A DNA stretch of 49,176 nt from NCBI GenBank assembly GCA_019359235.1, contig JAHHHT010000049.1:1-49176 (forward strand). The letters are read 5' to 3'. The translations under genes were made by a program, and so were the position numbers. Origin of the DNA: Oscillatoria princeps RMCB-10 (GTDB lineage Bacteria > Cyanobacteriota > Cyanobacteriia > Cyanobacteriales > Oscillatoriaceae). Within the stretch, counting starts at the first letter, position 1. Each line of letters opens with the position of its first letter. Below, in pieces: positions 29,674 to 37,896 of the stretch. A model generated the notes under the pieces. The model had not been told where the DNA came from and made no database searches. It saw only the letters and a list, made by a program, of their open reading frames with translations.

Positions 29674-32136
29674 TCACAGCCAGTTTCCTGCCAGAATGAA
29701 AGCCGCCCAGTAATAAGGATGTCCGTAAGTCTCGTCACGCACGAATTTCATTTGCGCTTTTTGGAGAGCTTCAGCCTTACTCGCGCCTTGCTTTAACTGG
29801 AGGTAAAACTCACCCATGAATTCAGGGGTGGAGCCATCGCTCACCTTCCACAAACTCGCCACTGTACTGCGCGTATAGGCTTTTAAGGCAACTCCAGCAA
29901 TCCCCAAAGCAGCCTGCTTGTCTCCCTTGGCGGTTTCGCACGCACTGAGAACCAGCAACTCAATCGGTTTGCGGCTAGTTTGCGACCGGCTGCGGAGCAA
30001 TCTATCTATTTCTCGCACTTTTATCGCGTCCTGCCAAGCGTAAATAACTGTGGTTTCAGGGTCAGAGGTGAACTGACCGTGAGTGGCCAAGTGAACAACG
30101 GGAAAAGGTGTGGCGTTGATTATCTCCTGTAATGCGTCTTTAGTAAACTTCTGATTCAGAAGCTCTTGACTCGGAACGATAGTTCTGATATCATAGAATT
30201 CATCCCTGACATAACGCAAAGGGTCTAAGTCAGGGGGAAAGCCCTCTTGTTCGCTCACACCGGCAAGCAGGACATTCAACTGTGCCGGTGGCAGCGGTTT
30301 GGGATCTGGCAGTTGCGATCCCGGACTGACCGCAATGCTATATTTCTCCACCAGATATTGTTGGCCGTCGTGGAGCACAGCCATCGGAATTCCCTGCAAG
30401 GCAGGGTCCAGCACAAATACCAATGTCCCGCTTTCTGGCAAGTCGCGCTCCGCACTCCGGATTAGCCAGTTATATAGCTTTTGGGCGGGAGGCCAAATTA
30501 ATTCTTTAAGCTTGTTCTCCTTGTTTGGCAGCCTACCCTGCAGCTGATCGACAGTCTCTTCAAACTCTTTTTGAGAGACCGGCGCAGTGTAGCGGTGCAA
30601 TTTTCCTGACTGGGGCAGCTTGACAAGAACTTCTAGCCGGTCTGACAAAAGGACAGGATAAATAATGGCTGCCGGTGGCTTCTCTGCCTTGTCAATGGAA
30701 ACGAGATTTGGCAAATCGCACTGTAAATAATTCTCTATTTGTGCCAGCTGCAAGGTTCCAGTGACTTGCAGAGCTGTTTCAAGATTCTTTGAATTCGCAC
30801 TCGCTTTATCACTCAGGAGTAAGTTCAGGTAGTCTTGATAGATGGTTGCCACACCTTCTCGGAAGGAAAACTCAACATTTGGGTTGATATACAGTAAATC
30901 TTTGCGGACAAACTCTAGGTCTTGGACTGCCGCACCGTAAGCCCCTATTGCGCTGTCAATATTTCCTTGTCTTTCGTAAATGCGCCCTAACTGCAACTGC
31001 CACTGATAAGAAATATCGTGGGCTATAATCCTTAGGGCTATTGATACAGCTTTTTCGGTTAACTTTTGAGCGCCAGATAAATCGTTGGCTCGCTCATAGA
31101 AACCGCCAATAGTGCCGAGGGCATAAGCTTCCGCTCGTTTGTCTTGCAATCTTCTTGCCTGTTGCAGCGCCTCTCCCGCATATTGGATAGCCAGGTCATT
31201 CCTTTCCAGGCGGCTGAGACTCTCGGCAAAGTTGAGCTTAGCGTAAATTGCTGGCTGGGTTAGGGGCAGATTGGCAATTGCTGACTGGTTTTGCAGCAAA
31301 TCATCCAGCTGGGATTGGATTTTCGCCTGCCAATCGCTCGTGTTCTGTTTGTACTTTTCCCGCAGCCACGGCTCAAAGTCCAGCAACAAACTCAGCCGGT
31401 TCAGTTTGGCCTGGATTTGCGTGAGTTTATCGTCTGACAGATTTGCCGCATGTAAATAGCAAGACAAAGCTTTTTCAGCCTTCGTTTGCGCCTCCTTACT
31501 GTCAGCATACACAAGGTTTCGTTTCAGGTTATAGAAAGCTCGTTCTGTGTTGCCTAAACTGAGGCTAGCCGCACTGATGCCGGCGGTAGAATTCAAAGAT
31601 CGGGCTATCTTCAGGCTTTTGTCCAGAGCCTCCTCAGACATTTTTAGCTTGCCAATCACCAGCAGCACATCCCCAAGAGTCCGCAATCCAAGAGCGGCGA
31701 TCGCAGAATTCCGCTGTTCTGGAATAGTTTGCTCGCCCTCAGCTGACGGCTCACAAATCTGGCTGTCAGCGCCCATGTCCACAGCCGGCAGCAATATCTT
31801 GCAGGCGTGCCGGTATTGCCCCAAAGCTTGCAAAGCCAGACTCTGATTAATCAGACTACCCGCCACACCCTCCTGATTGCCTATCCGCTCGTAAACCTCC
31901 ATCGCTTCCTTCCAAATACTAAACGCTTCATCAGCTTGTCCCACATTTAATTTTTCGTGACCTTGTTGAGTCAGACATCGCGCATAGCTTGAGTCATTTC
32001 CAGAACATTCAGCAAAACCTGACGCGCCCAATGCGCCATGCCCCCAGCTGAGCAACAGCGATATACCGATTCCCAAACACACATATTTCAGAACAGATTG
32101 CAACCCGGGCCAAAATCCCAACCATTTTCTTCCCAT
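29674..32136 (-). CDS. TPR-CHAT protein (caspase-like peptidase domain)
   Basis: 820 residues from ATG 32136 (AAGG ~9 bases upstream; gives a clean signal/anchor 'MGRKWLGFWPG...'). ATG 32169 in frame would put 11 charged residues in front and lies in repeat sequence. TPR repeats span ~50-450. The CHAT domain follows, with 'VVHLATHGQF' (His ~686) and 'LLVLSACETAKGD' (Cys ~733), so the caspase-type dyad is intact. CHAT peptidases act in bacterial regulated proteolysis and some defence systems; in cyanobacteria TPR-CHAT genes often accompany TPS-haemagglutinin genes, as here. Substrate unknown; the neighbouring secreted proteins are candidates. Confidence 0.88.
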   Translation of the reverse strand: MGRKWLGFWPGLQSVLKYVCLGIGISLLLSWGHGALGASGFAECSGNDSSYARCLTQQGHEKLNVGQADEAFSIWKEAMEVYERIGNQEGVAGSLINQSLALQALGQYRHACKILLPAVDMGADSQICEPSAEGEQTIPEQRNSAIAALGLRTLGDVLLVIGKLKMSEEALDKSLKIARSLNSTAGISAASLSLGNTERAFYNLKRNLVYADSKEAQTKAEKALSCYLHAANLSDDKLTQIQAKLNRLSLLLDFEPWLREKYKQNTSDWQAKIQSQLDDLLQNQSAIANLPLTQPAIYAKLNFAESLSRLERNDLAIQYAGEALQQARRLQDKRAEAYALGTIGGFYERANDLSGAQKLTEKAVSIALRIIAHDISYQWQLQLGRIYERQGNIDSAIGAYGAAVQDLEFVRKDLLYINPNVEFSFREGVATIYQDYLNLLLSDKASANSKNLETALQVTGTLQLAQIENYLQCDLPNLVSIDKAEKPPAAIIYPVLLSDRLEVLVKLPQSGKLHRYTAPVSQKEFEETVDQLQGRLPNKENKLKELIWPPAQKLYNWLIRSAERDLPESGTLVFVLDPALQGIPMAVLHDGQQYLVEKYSIAVSPGSQLPDPKPLPPAQLNVLLAGVSEQEGFPPDLDPLRYVRDEFYDIRTIVPSQELLNQKFTKDALQEIINATPFPVVHLATHGQFTSDPETTVIYAWQDAIKVREIDRLLRSRSQTSRKPIELLVLSACETAKGDKQAALGIAGVALKAYTRSTVASLWKVSDGSTPEFMGEFYLQLKQGASKAEALQKAQMKFVRDETYGHPYYWAAFILAGNWL

Positions 32137-32169
32137 CTTCTTTCCCTTAAACCTCTCTTTTGGGGCCAT

Positions 32170-32200
32170 AAACCGGGTTTCTGGAAGAAACCCGGTTTCT
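32170..32200. repeat. AAACCGGGTTT hairpin between haemagglutinin and CHAT genes
   Basis: Inverted pair AAACCGGGTTTCT / AGAAACCCGGTTT with a short loop, placed exactly at the haemagglutinin stop. Confidence 0.85.
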
Positions 32201-35200
32201 ACTTACAGCCCACCGGCTTCTCCCAAGAACTGTGGGGCGTCACATCAGGAGCGTTTACCACAAGTTCCACCTCACCTTTCGCATTCATTACCCACCCTTG
32301 CGCTTCCACAAGCTCACCGGCACGGCGAGCCGGCGGCGCAGAAACAGCGGGGAAATCCTTCCGCTCACCGGCAACAGGAGCGGACGAATCTGCCCAACCG
32401 GCATTGCTGCTGAGCGGCTCACTAGGGCTGGGCGGTTTGCCACCGCGCCCCGTAATAATAAAGTTACTCCTCTCGCGGTTTCCTGTCAAGCAGCGCCGGT
32501 CAATCAGCCCCGCCACATCCACAAAATTATCCGGCAAAGACAGTATCCCTTGAGTCGGGTCAACCTCTGGCGTTTTAATATCGATTGTTCCATCAAATTG
32601 AGGTCCAAGTTGAGACGTAGCGGTAATGTCACTCGCCAGCGGGGAGGCATCTCTGCTAACCTCTGTTCCCAAAATTCCTTGCAGGAAGATTCCTTGGGTG
32701 GCGATATTCACCTGTCCGCCGGCACTAGCAACAGAATTCGCGGTGATGTCGCTATTTTCCAGAGCCGCTAGTGTGTCGCTATCGATGGTGATATTGCCGC
32801 CGGTGGCGGTGCCGGTGGCATTGGTGGTTAAGCTGCTGTTGTGGCGCAGCTGGAGAGCGCCGATTTGCAAGGTAATGTTACCGCGATTGCCGGCGGCGGC
32901 TGTCGCCGCAACAGTTCCGCCGGCAAGCCGTAGAAAACCGGCTCGCATTTCCAGGTTGCCGGCATTCCCCCTGCTTGTGCCGCTCACAGTGATTTCCGCC
33001 CCATTCCCGACAGTCAATCGCCCCGTTTCAATGCGCACATCTCCTGCAGCGCCGGCACCTAAAGTATTCCCAAACAAACCGCTTTTCACCTCCCCATCCG
33101 CAGAAGTTCCCTCCAGTTCCACTGACTCGGAAGCGCGGACAGTGAGATTTCCTCCTTCCCCCGTGCTATAATTCCCCGTTCCCACTCCTGTGCGCGAGCC
33201 ACCCAGGACAGTCATCTGGCGGGTATTAACCGTCAAAGATCCCGCATTTCCCGCACCGAAAGTGTCCGCTGAAATTGCCGCGCCATCCCGGAGAGTCAGC
33301 CGAGGGGTGTTAATTATCAAATCTCCCGCATTTTTGCTGCCCAAAGTAGCCGTAGCTAAGCCACCCCTACCCACTATCTCCACAGACTCAGACGCATTCA
33401 CCGTCAGCTTTCCACCCAGACCGGCACTTAAAGTAGACGTTGTAGCTCCCGCCCCATTCTGGATTATTAACCGGGGAGTGTTTATGGTCAAGTTGCCGGC
33501 ATCTCCGGAACCAATGGCGCTAGCCGCAGCCAAGCCGGTGAACTTCCTCCTTTCAGTTCCCGATTCCAGAATACCTCTGATGGTATCTTCTGTGAAAGTG
33601 AATGGCTCTGACAATATGCCAGTCAGTTCCACGGATTGCGAGGCGTTTACGGTCAAATCTCCTCCCTTTCCAGATCCTACAGTAGCTGTTGTCATGCCGG
33701 CACCCCTGCCGCGCACGAGCAACCGGGGAGTGGCAACGGTCAAGTTTCCCGCACTGCCGGCACCGGAAGTTTGCGACGCCACAAAAGAGAGGTCCCTCAC
33801 TTCAACCGACTCGGAGGCGTTTAATGTTATATTACCTCCCTGACCGCTGCTGGTAGTGGAAGCGGCGACGCTCGTTCCTTGATCCATAAAAACTCGTGCG
33901 GCATCAATTGATAAGTCACCGGCATTTCCCTCAGCGATAGTGCCAGAGAATATCCCTCCTCTACGGATTAGCCTTAACTCTCCCGTGACAATTTTCAAGT
34001 CGCCAGACGCGCCAGTATTCAAAGCGCCAGTAGCTATGATACCATTGTAAGTTTCCAGCAACTCCCTGGCATTTACCGTCAGGTTGCCGCCGCCACCGGC
34101 TCCCAGCGTGCCGGCTAAAATCCCCGCCCGATCTCGCACAGATAACCTTCCAGCATTCACTGTGACGCTCCCTGCGCCGCCGCTACCAAAGGTAAAAGTT
34201 CCGAAACCATTGAGAACTTCAGGCAATGATAGTGACACCTCATTTGCGGGCTCGAACCGGCTTGAAGTCGTGCCGGTGCCCTGGATTTCCACCGCACCGG
34301 CAGCATCCACCGCCAGATTCCCGCCGGCACCGCTGCCGGCAGTAAAAGAGGCCGCCACCGTCCCATTTCGGACAGACAGGGAGCCAGTCTTTATTGTAAC
34401 ATCCCCACCGGCTCCCGTGCCGAAGGTGCCGGTGAGCAAGCCGTTGGGAAAGTCAGAGGGCTGCAGCGGTCTAATCGCAAACTTTAGCAATAATCCTGCC
34501 AGGGATAAATCTTCACCATTTCCAATCACTTCTACCGACTCGGAAGCGCTGACGCTCACATTCCCTCCCGGTTGGGAACCCAAAGTAAACGAGGCAATGC
34601 GCGAACCTCCTGCAAGCGTCACCCGTCTGCCTATAACTTGAATGTCGCCACCCCTTTCGCCACTGGCATCGACGGAAGCCTTACCTGACAGTTGGATGCC
34701 GCCAAATTCTGTGGTTAAGTCTTGATTGCTCAGGGCTATTTGTCCGCTGCCAACAGTCATTAGCAAGGAGCCATTCGCAACAGATGCCAGTTCAATTCTT
34801 CCTGCCGGTGCGGTGAGGGTGCCGCCCTCAATTGCGATGTCCCCGCCGGCGAGGGCTAAGCTTTGTGCCGGTGGCACAGCCAGATTAGATCCCTGTACGC
34901 GAATCGGGTTAGCAGCTTTTCCCCATTGCAAACCTGCCGGCACACTTACTGTTAGGAGGGGCGCGGTTTGAGAAGCTGTGGCGCTGTAGGTGCTGCCATC
35001 CGCAAATTTGATTGCAGAAGCAGAACTCCCCAGAAATGAGCCGCCGATATCCAGTTTGGCATTGGGGCCAAAAATAATCCCGCTGGGATTGAGTAGAAAT
35101 AGGTTAGCGGTGCCGTTGGTTCGGATTGAGCCATCAATATTGGATATTGAGCCACCTGTGACGCGGGTGATGATATTTTGAATGTCTGGGGAGTTGTTAA

Positions 35201-35438
35201 AGAACGCTCGCGTGCCGGTGGGGACAGAAAACTCCTTAAAGCTGTGGAAGAGATTGCCTCCCGCACGGGTGCCGGCGGTAATTTCCAGAGTTTCGCCAGA
35301 GGGAGTCACGGCGGAATTGACCGGCAGGGTCGCATCTGGCACAATTTGAGCGGATGCCGGCGGGTAGGGAAAGCCGGTCGTCCCAGCAAGGGCTAGGAAA
35401 AAGGTAAAGTTTTTCAGGTCTTTCGGCAGATTGTTCAT
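32199..35438 (-). CDS. Filamentous haemagglutinin-like protein with TPS domain
   Basis: 1079 residues. Signal peptide-like start ('MNNLPKDLKNFTFFLALAG', cleavage near 'ASAQ'). The two-partner-secretion domain follows, with 'GGNLFHSFKEFSVPTG' and the hallmark 'NPSGIIFGPNA'. The rest is a parallel beta-helix with repeats such as 'GGNLTVNASESVEV' and 'GDAGNLTINTPRL'. The tail 'LIDRRCLTGNRERSNFIITGRGG' is typical of cyanobacterial members. The protein would need a TpsB (FhaC-like) outer-membrane partner, and none is in the window. Likely an adhesin or surface protein. Confidence 0.92.
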   Translation of the reverse strand: MNNLPKDLKNFTFFLALAGTTGFPYPPASAQIVPDATLPVNSAVTPSGETLEITAGTRAGGNLFHSFKEFSVPTGTRAFFNNSPDIQNIITRVTGGSISNIDGSIRTNGTANLFLLNPSGIIFGPNAKLDIGGSFLGSSASAIKFADGSTYSATASQTAPLLTVSVPAGLQWGKAANPIRVQGSNLAVPPAQSLALAGGDIAIEGGTLTAPAGRIELASVANGSLLMTVGSGQIALSNQDLTTEFGGIQLSGKASVDASGERGGDIQVIGRRVTLAGGSRIASFTLGSQPGGNVSVSASESVEVIGNGEDLSLAGLLLKFAIRPLQPSDFPNGLLTGTFGTGAGGDVTIKTGSLSVRNGTVAASFTAGSGAGGNLAVDAAGAVEIQGTGTTSSRFEPANEVSLSLPEVLNGFGTFTFGSGGAGSVTVNAGRLSVRDRAGILAGTLGAGGGGNLTVNARELLETYNGIIATGALNTGASGDLKIVTGELRLIRRGGIFSGTIAEGNAGDLSIDAARVFMDQGTSVAASTTSSGQGGNITLNASESVEVRDLSFVASQTSGAGSAGNLTVATPRLLVRGRGAGMTTATVGSGKGGDLTVNASQSVELTGILSEPFTFTEDTIRGILESGTERRKFTGLAAASAIGSGDAGNLTINTPRLIIQNGAGATTSTLSAGLGGKLTVNASESVEIVGRGGLATATLGSKNAGDLIINTPRLTLRDGAAISADTFGAGNAGSLTVNTRQMTVLGGSRTGVGTGNYSTGEGGNLTVRASESVELEGTSADGEVKSGLFGNTLGAGAAGDVRIETGRLTVGNGAEITVSGTSRGNAGNLEMRAGFLRLAGGTVAATAAAGNRGNITLQIGALQLRHNSSLTTNATGTATGGNITIDSDTLAALENSDITANSVASAGGQVNIATQGIFLQGILGTEVSRDASPLASDITATSQLGPQFDGTIDIKTPEVDPTQGILSLPDNFVDVAGLIDRRCLTGNRERSNFIITGRGGKPPSPSEPLSSNAGWADSSAPVAGERKDFPAVSAPPARRAGELVEAQGWVMNAKGEVELVVNAPDVTPHSSWEKPVGCK

Positions 35439-35460
35439 GGTTCAGATACACCTCTGTGTC

Positions 35461-35491
35461 AGAAACCGGGTTTCTTCAAGAAACCCGGTTT
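35461..35491. repeat. AAACCGGGTTT hairpin between RTX and haemagglutinin genes
   Basis: Inverted pair AGAAACCGGGTTTCTT / AAGAAACCCGGTTTCTT, the same type of element as at 32170-32200. Confidence 0.85.
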
Positions 35492-35511
35492 CTTCGGTTT
35501 CTTGTGGCCTC

Positions 35512-36453
35512 TCAAAACGAGATAAAATGACCGCTGATATCGGCTGCTGTTGCGTTCAGCACAGCCCCCAGTGAATTCCCATTCAGCTTGATATCTGTGC
35601 CTTCAATTATACCATCTCCATTTGGGTCTATATCTTGATAGCGGATGTAGCCACTTACGACAGCGAGCATTTCTGGTACATTAGCGCTCATCTCTCCGAG
35701 AAAATACTGCTCTACCCTGCCAGGCAAACCCGTTTGGGAATTAGGGTAGGACTTGAAATAATCTAGCAATTGTGGTGTTAGGGACTCCACATCAGAGTCT
35801 GAGAGTTTTAACCTTTTCAGCTCTTCCCTCAGCTCGTCCCGCACAGATAACGTGAAAGTTTCCAAGGTGATATTAGCCTCTGACAGCCCTCCTGTCAAGC
35901 CGATGCGGTCGTTAACTTTATCAAAGTCGATAATGATATCTGTCTCGTTTGACTTGGCCGAAGCAGCATCCGCTCTCAGGACAAATATATCGCTATCTGA
36001 ACCTCCTGTCAAGACATCTTTCCCCAAATCGCCAATCAGGGTGTCGTTCCCCTGTGCGCCAATGAGCAAGTCATCATCTCGACCGCCGCGCAAGAAGTCA
36101 TTTCCAGCGCCCCCATCGACTAAATCTTTACCCTTGTTGCCGTTGAGGCTGTCCCCACCGCTGTCGCCGTAAACCCGGTCTTCATCTTGTCCCCCTTGAA
36201 GGAAGTCGGCACCTTCTCCGCCGAACAAAAAATCTTTTCCTGGATTGCCGTTAACGAGTTCTGCATCCGACGATCCTCTTACGGTGTCGTTTCCCTCGAA
36301 GGCGCGGAGTCCTCCTGCATAGCCGGCAAGAAGTCCAGGGGTTAATTGAACATCGTCTGGAAGAGAAGGGTTGAAGCTTAAGTCAAAAAAGTTTGGGTTA
36401 GCATAAGGATTATTCTTGGGGTCAATCGGAGGGCCAAATAAAGTTGTCGTCAT
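35512..36453 (-). CDS. RTX-like calcium-binding protein
   Basis: 313 residues from ATG 36453 ('MTTTLFGPPIDP'), with AGGGG upstream; GTG 36528 is in frame and would add 25 residues. The centre has about seven nonapeptide-type repeats ('GGEGADFLQGGQDEDRVYGD', 'GGAGNDFLRGGRDDDLL', 'GAQGNDTLIGDLGKDVLTGG'), the Ca2+-binding beta-roll of RTX proteins, followed by 'SDIFVLRADAA' and 'IIDFDKVNDRIGL', usual after such rolls. The C-terminus carries a possible EF-hand-like loop 'DIDPNGDGIIEGTD'. Probably secreted by a type I system, not in view. First gene of a same-strand run with the haemagglutinin and CHAT genes. Confidence 0.88.
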   Translation of the reverse strand: MTTTLFGPPIDPKNNPYANPNFFDLSFNPSLPDDVQLTPGLLAGYAGGLRAFEGNDTVRGSSDAELVNGNPGKDFLFGGEGADFLQGGQDEDRVYGDSGGDSLNGNKGKDLVDGGAGNDFLRGGRDDDLLIGAQGNDTLIGDLGKDVLTGGSDSDIFVLRADAASAKSNETDIIIDFDKVNDRIGLTGGLSEANITLETFTLSVRDELREELKRLKLSDSDVESLTPQLLDYFKSYPNSQTGLPGRVEQYFLGEMSANVPEMLAVVSGYIRYQDIDPNGDGIIEGTDIKLNGNSLGAVLNATAADISGHFISF

Positions 36454-36592
36454 GGTTGAAGAATCCCCTACAAACTCTGTAAAATATGTCAGGGCATCTG
36501 CGCCGGTGGCCCTCTCCGTGGGGGCCACTTGAGGTGGCTTCTTGGCGTCCCTTCACGGGGGCGGTTGACGATCGGATTAATCAATCTTATGT

Positions 36593-36741
36593 TAACCCAA
36601 GTTGCTACGCACGCAGTGAGTCAGGCGAGATCCCCCCCTAGCCCCCCCTTAAAAAGGGGGGGACATTCTCTTGCGCCCCCCTTTTTAAGGGGGGTTTGGG
36701 GGGATCTGGATGCTTAGACTTGTAGGTAGCAACTTGAGTTA
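36593..36741 (+). mobile_element. MITE-like element, family A, copy 1
   Basis: 149 bp with terminal inverted repeats TAACCCAAGTTGCTAC / GTAGCAACTTGAGTTA (one mismatch) and an internal CCCCCCTT...AAGGGGGG palindrome. The word TTATGTTA is present at both ends, consistent with an 8-bp target duplication overlapping the termini. No coding capacity. Confidence 0.8.
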
Positions 36742-37018
36742 TGTTACAGAACGCTAAAGTTGACAGCAGTGGCACAGGGGCCTTTCCCTACAAACCTATA
36801 ATCTCACGACTGTGCAACGCCATTTTACCAGTCGGGGGAGAGGGGTGGCCCAACAAAGGAAGCTTCTGTGAGTGAGGATGGCGCGGTTGGGGTGGCGGGT
36901 CAATTTCTTATCCCCAGACTATTCTAGTTTAGTGACTGGCACGGAGCGCTAAAGTTAACATTTTTTTACACGTCAGGGGGAAAAAGCCGCTTGCAGGCAC
37001 TCCCACTTAAAATTATCT

Positions 37019-37168
37019 TAACCCAAGTTGCTACCTACAAGCCCAAGCATCCAGATCCCCCCAAACCCCCCTTAAAAAGGGGGGCTTTGAGGATGTCCCC
37101 CCCCCCTTTTTTAAGGGGGGCTAGGGGGGGAGCTAGCCCGACTCACTTGTAAGTAGCAACTTGAGTTA
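37019..37168 (-). mobile_element. MITE-like element, family A, copy 2 (inverted)
   Basis: 150 bp, reverse complement of copy 1 in its internal markers (GCATCCAGATCCCCCCAAAC, CTCACTTGTAAGTAGC). It has the same terminal repeats and is flanked on both sides by TTATCTTA. Confidence 0.8.
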
Positions 37169-37240
37169 TCTTATAAGTAGGGTGCGAAGGGTGCGAGAGT
37201 GCGGCACCCCCAATTTTTGAATTGCCGTCAAGGGGCTAAA

Positions 37241-37441
37241 ATGTCAGAACCTCCTATGCTGTCGGACTCGGAATTGCGCGAGTGGCTTTTGGGACTAGAA
37301 GAAGCCAACCGCAACAATATATTTTGCCACTGCCGCCGGTGCGGAGCCGAGTGGGTGGACTCTTCCTTCCAGGCAGTTTGTGCGAGCTGCGGCAGTTCCG
37401 ATGTGGAGCGCATCTCGTGTTGGCAGTTCCCAGATGACTGA
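37241..37441 (+). CDS. Small zinc-ribbon protein
   Basis: 66 residues from ATG 37241 with AAGGGG upstream; GTG 37199 in frame is less likely. 'CHCRRCGAEW' and 'CASCGSSDVERISC' form a four-Cys zinc ribbon after an acidic helical N-terminus. No family recognised. The stop codon directly abuts a MITE at 37442. Possibly a regulator or adaptor; function unknown. Confidence 0.7.
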   Translation: MSEPPMLSDSELREWLLGLEEANRNNIFCHCRRCGAEWVDSSFQAVCASCGSSDVERISCWQFPDD

Positions 37442-37577
37442 TATAGCAATAAACAGTCAGTTTAGGACACGCTTGATACGAAGTATAGACGTAGGGCAGG
37501 CGTCTCGCCTGCCCTGAAGATATCTGGGACAGGCGAGACGCCTGTCCTACGTCCTAACCTAACTGCCTACTGCTATA
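37442..37577. mobile_element. MITE-like element, family B (TA-flanked)
   Basis: 136 bp with 27-bp imperfect terminal inverted repeats: TATAGCAATAAACAGTCAG at left and, in reverse complement, TATAGCAGTAGGCAGTTAG at right. Inside are inverted GGGCAGGCGTCTCGCCTG / GACAGGCGAGACGCCTGTCC repeats. TA at both ends suggests an IS630/Tc1-mariner-type origin (inference). Confidence 0.65.
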
Positions 37578-37896
37578 TAATGTTCGCTAGCATCTGTCTT
37601 GTATGGTCAAGCCGGCGGCACCGGGTAGGGCTAAAGCCCAACTACAAACTTTGGGCTAAAGCCCAACTACAAACGGCCCACCGGCACAGCAATGTCCAGC
37701 CCTTTTCCTCTTCCTTCTTGGCGTCCTTGGCGTCTTGGCGGTTCATTAAAGAGAAATGCCCCATGCGTAAGCGTTGCTGCTCCGCAGGAGCGGCGTGCCC
37801 CATGCCCCATGCCCCATGCCATAATGCCCCATGCCATAATGCCCAATCCCCAATCCAAGGTTAAATTATCTATCATAAAACCTACCGGGTGCCTTT
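37578..37896. other. Intergenic short repeats
   Basis: No gene. It contains two GGGCTAAAGCCCAACTACAAA units (37627-37672), (CATGCCC)n repeats (37797-37850) and an A/T-rich stretch (37860-37885) that probably carries the promoter of the next gene. Confidence 0.6.

Larger units (their letters stand above)
36454..37240. other. Intergenic region with two MITE copies
   Basis: No gene. It holds two inverted copies of one ~150-bp element (36593-36741 and 37019-37168) separated by ~280 bp that include two GCTAAAGTT(A/G)ACA words (36752-36764 and 36949-36961). Confidence 0.7.
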
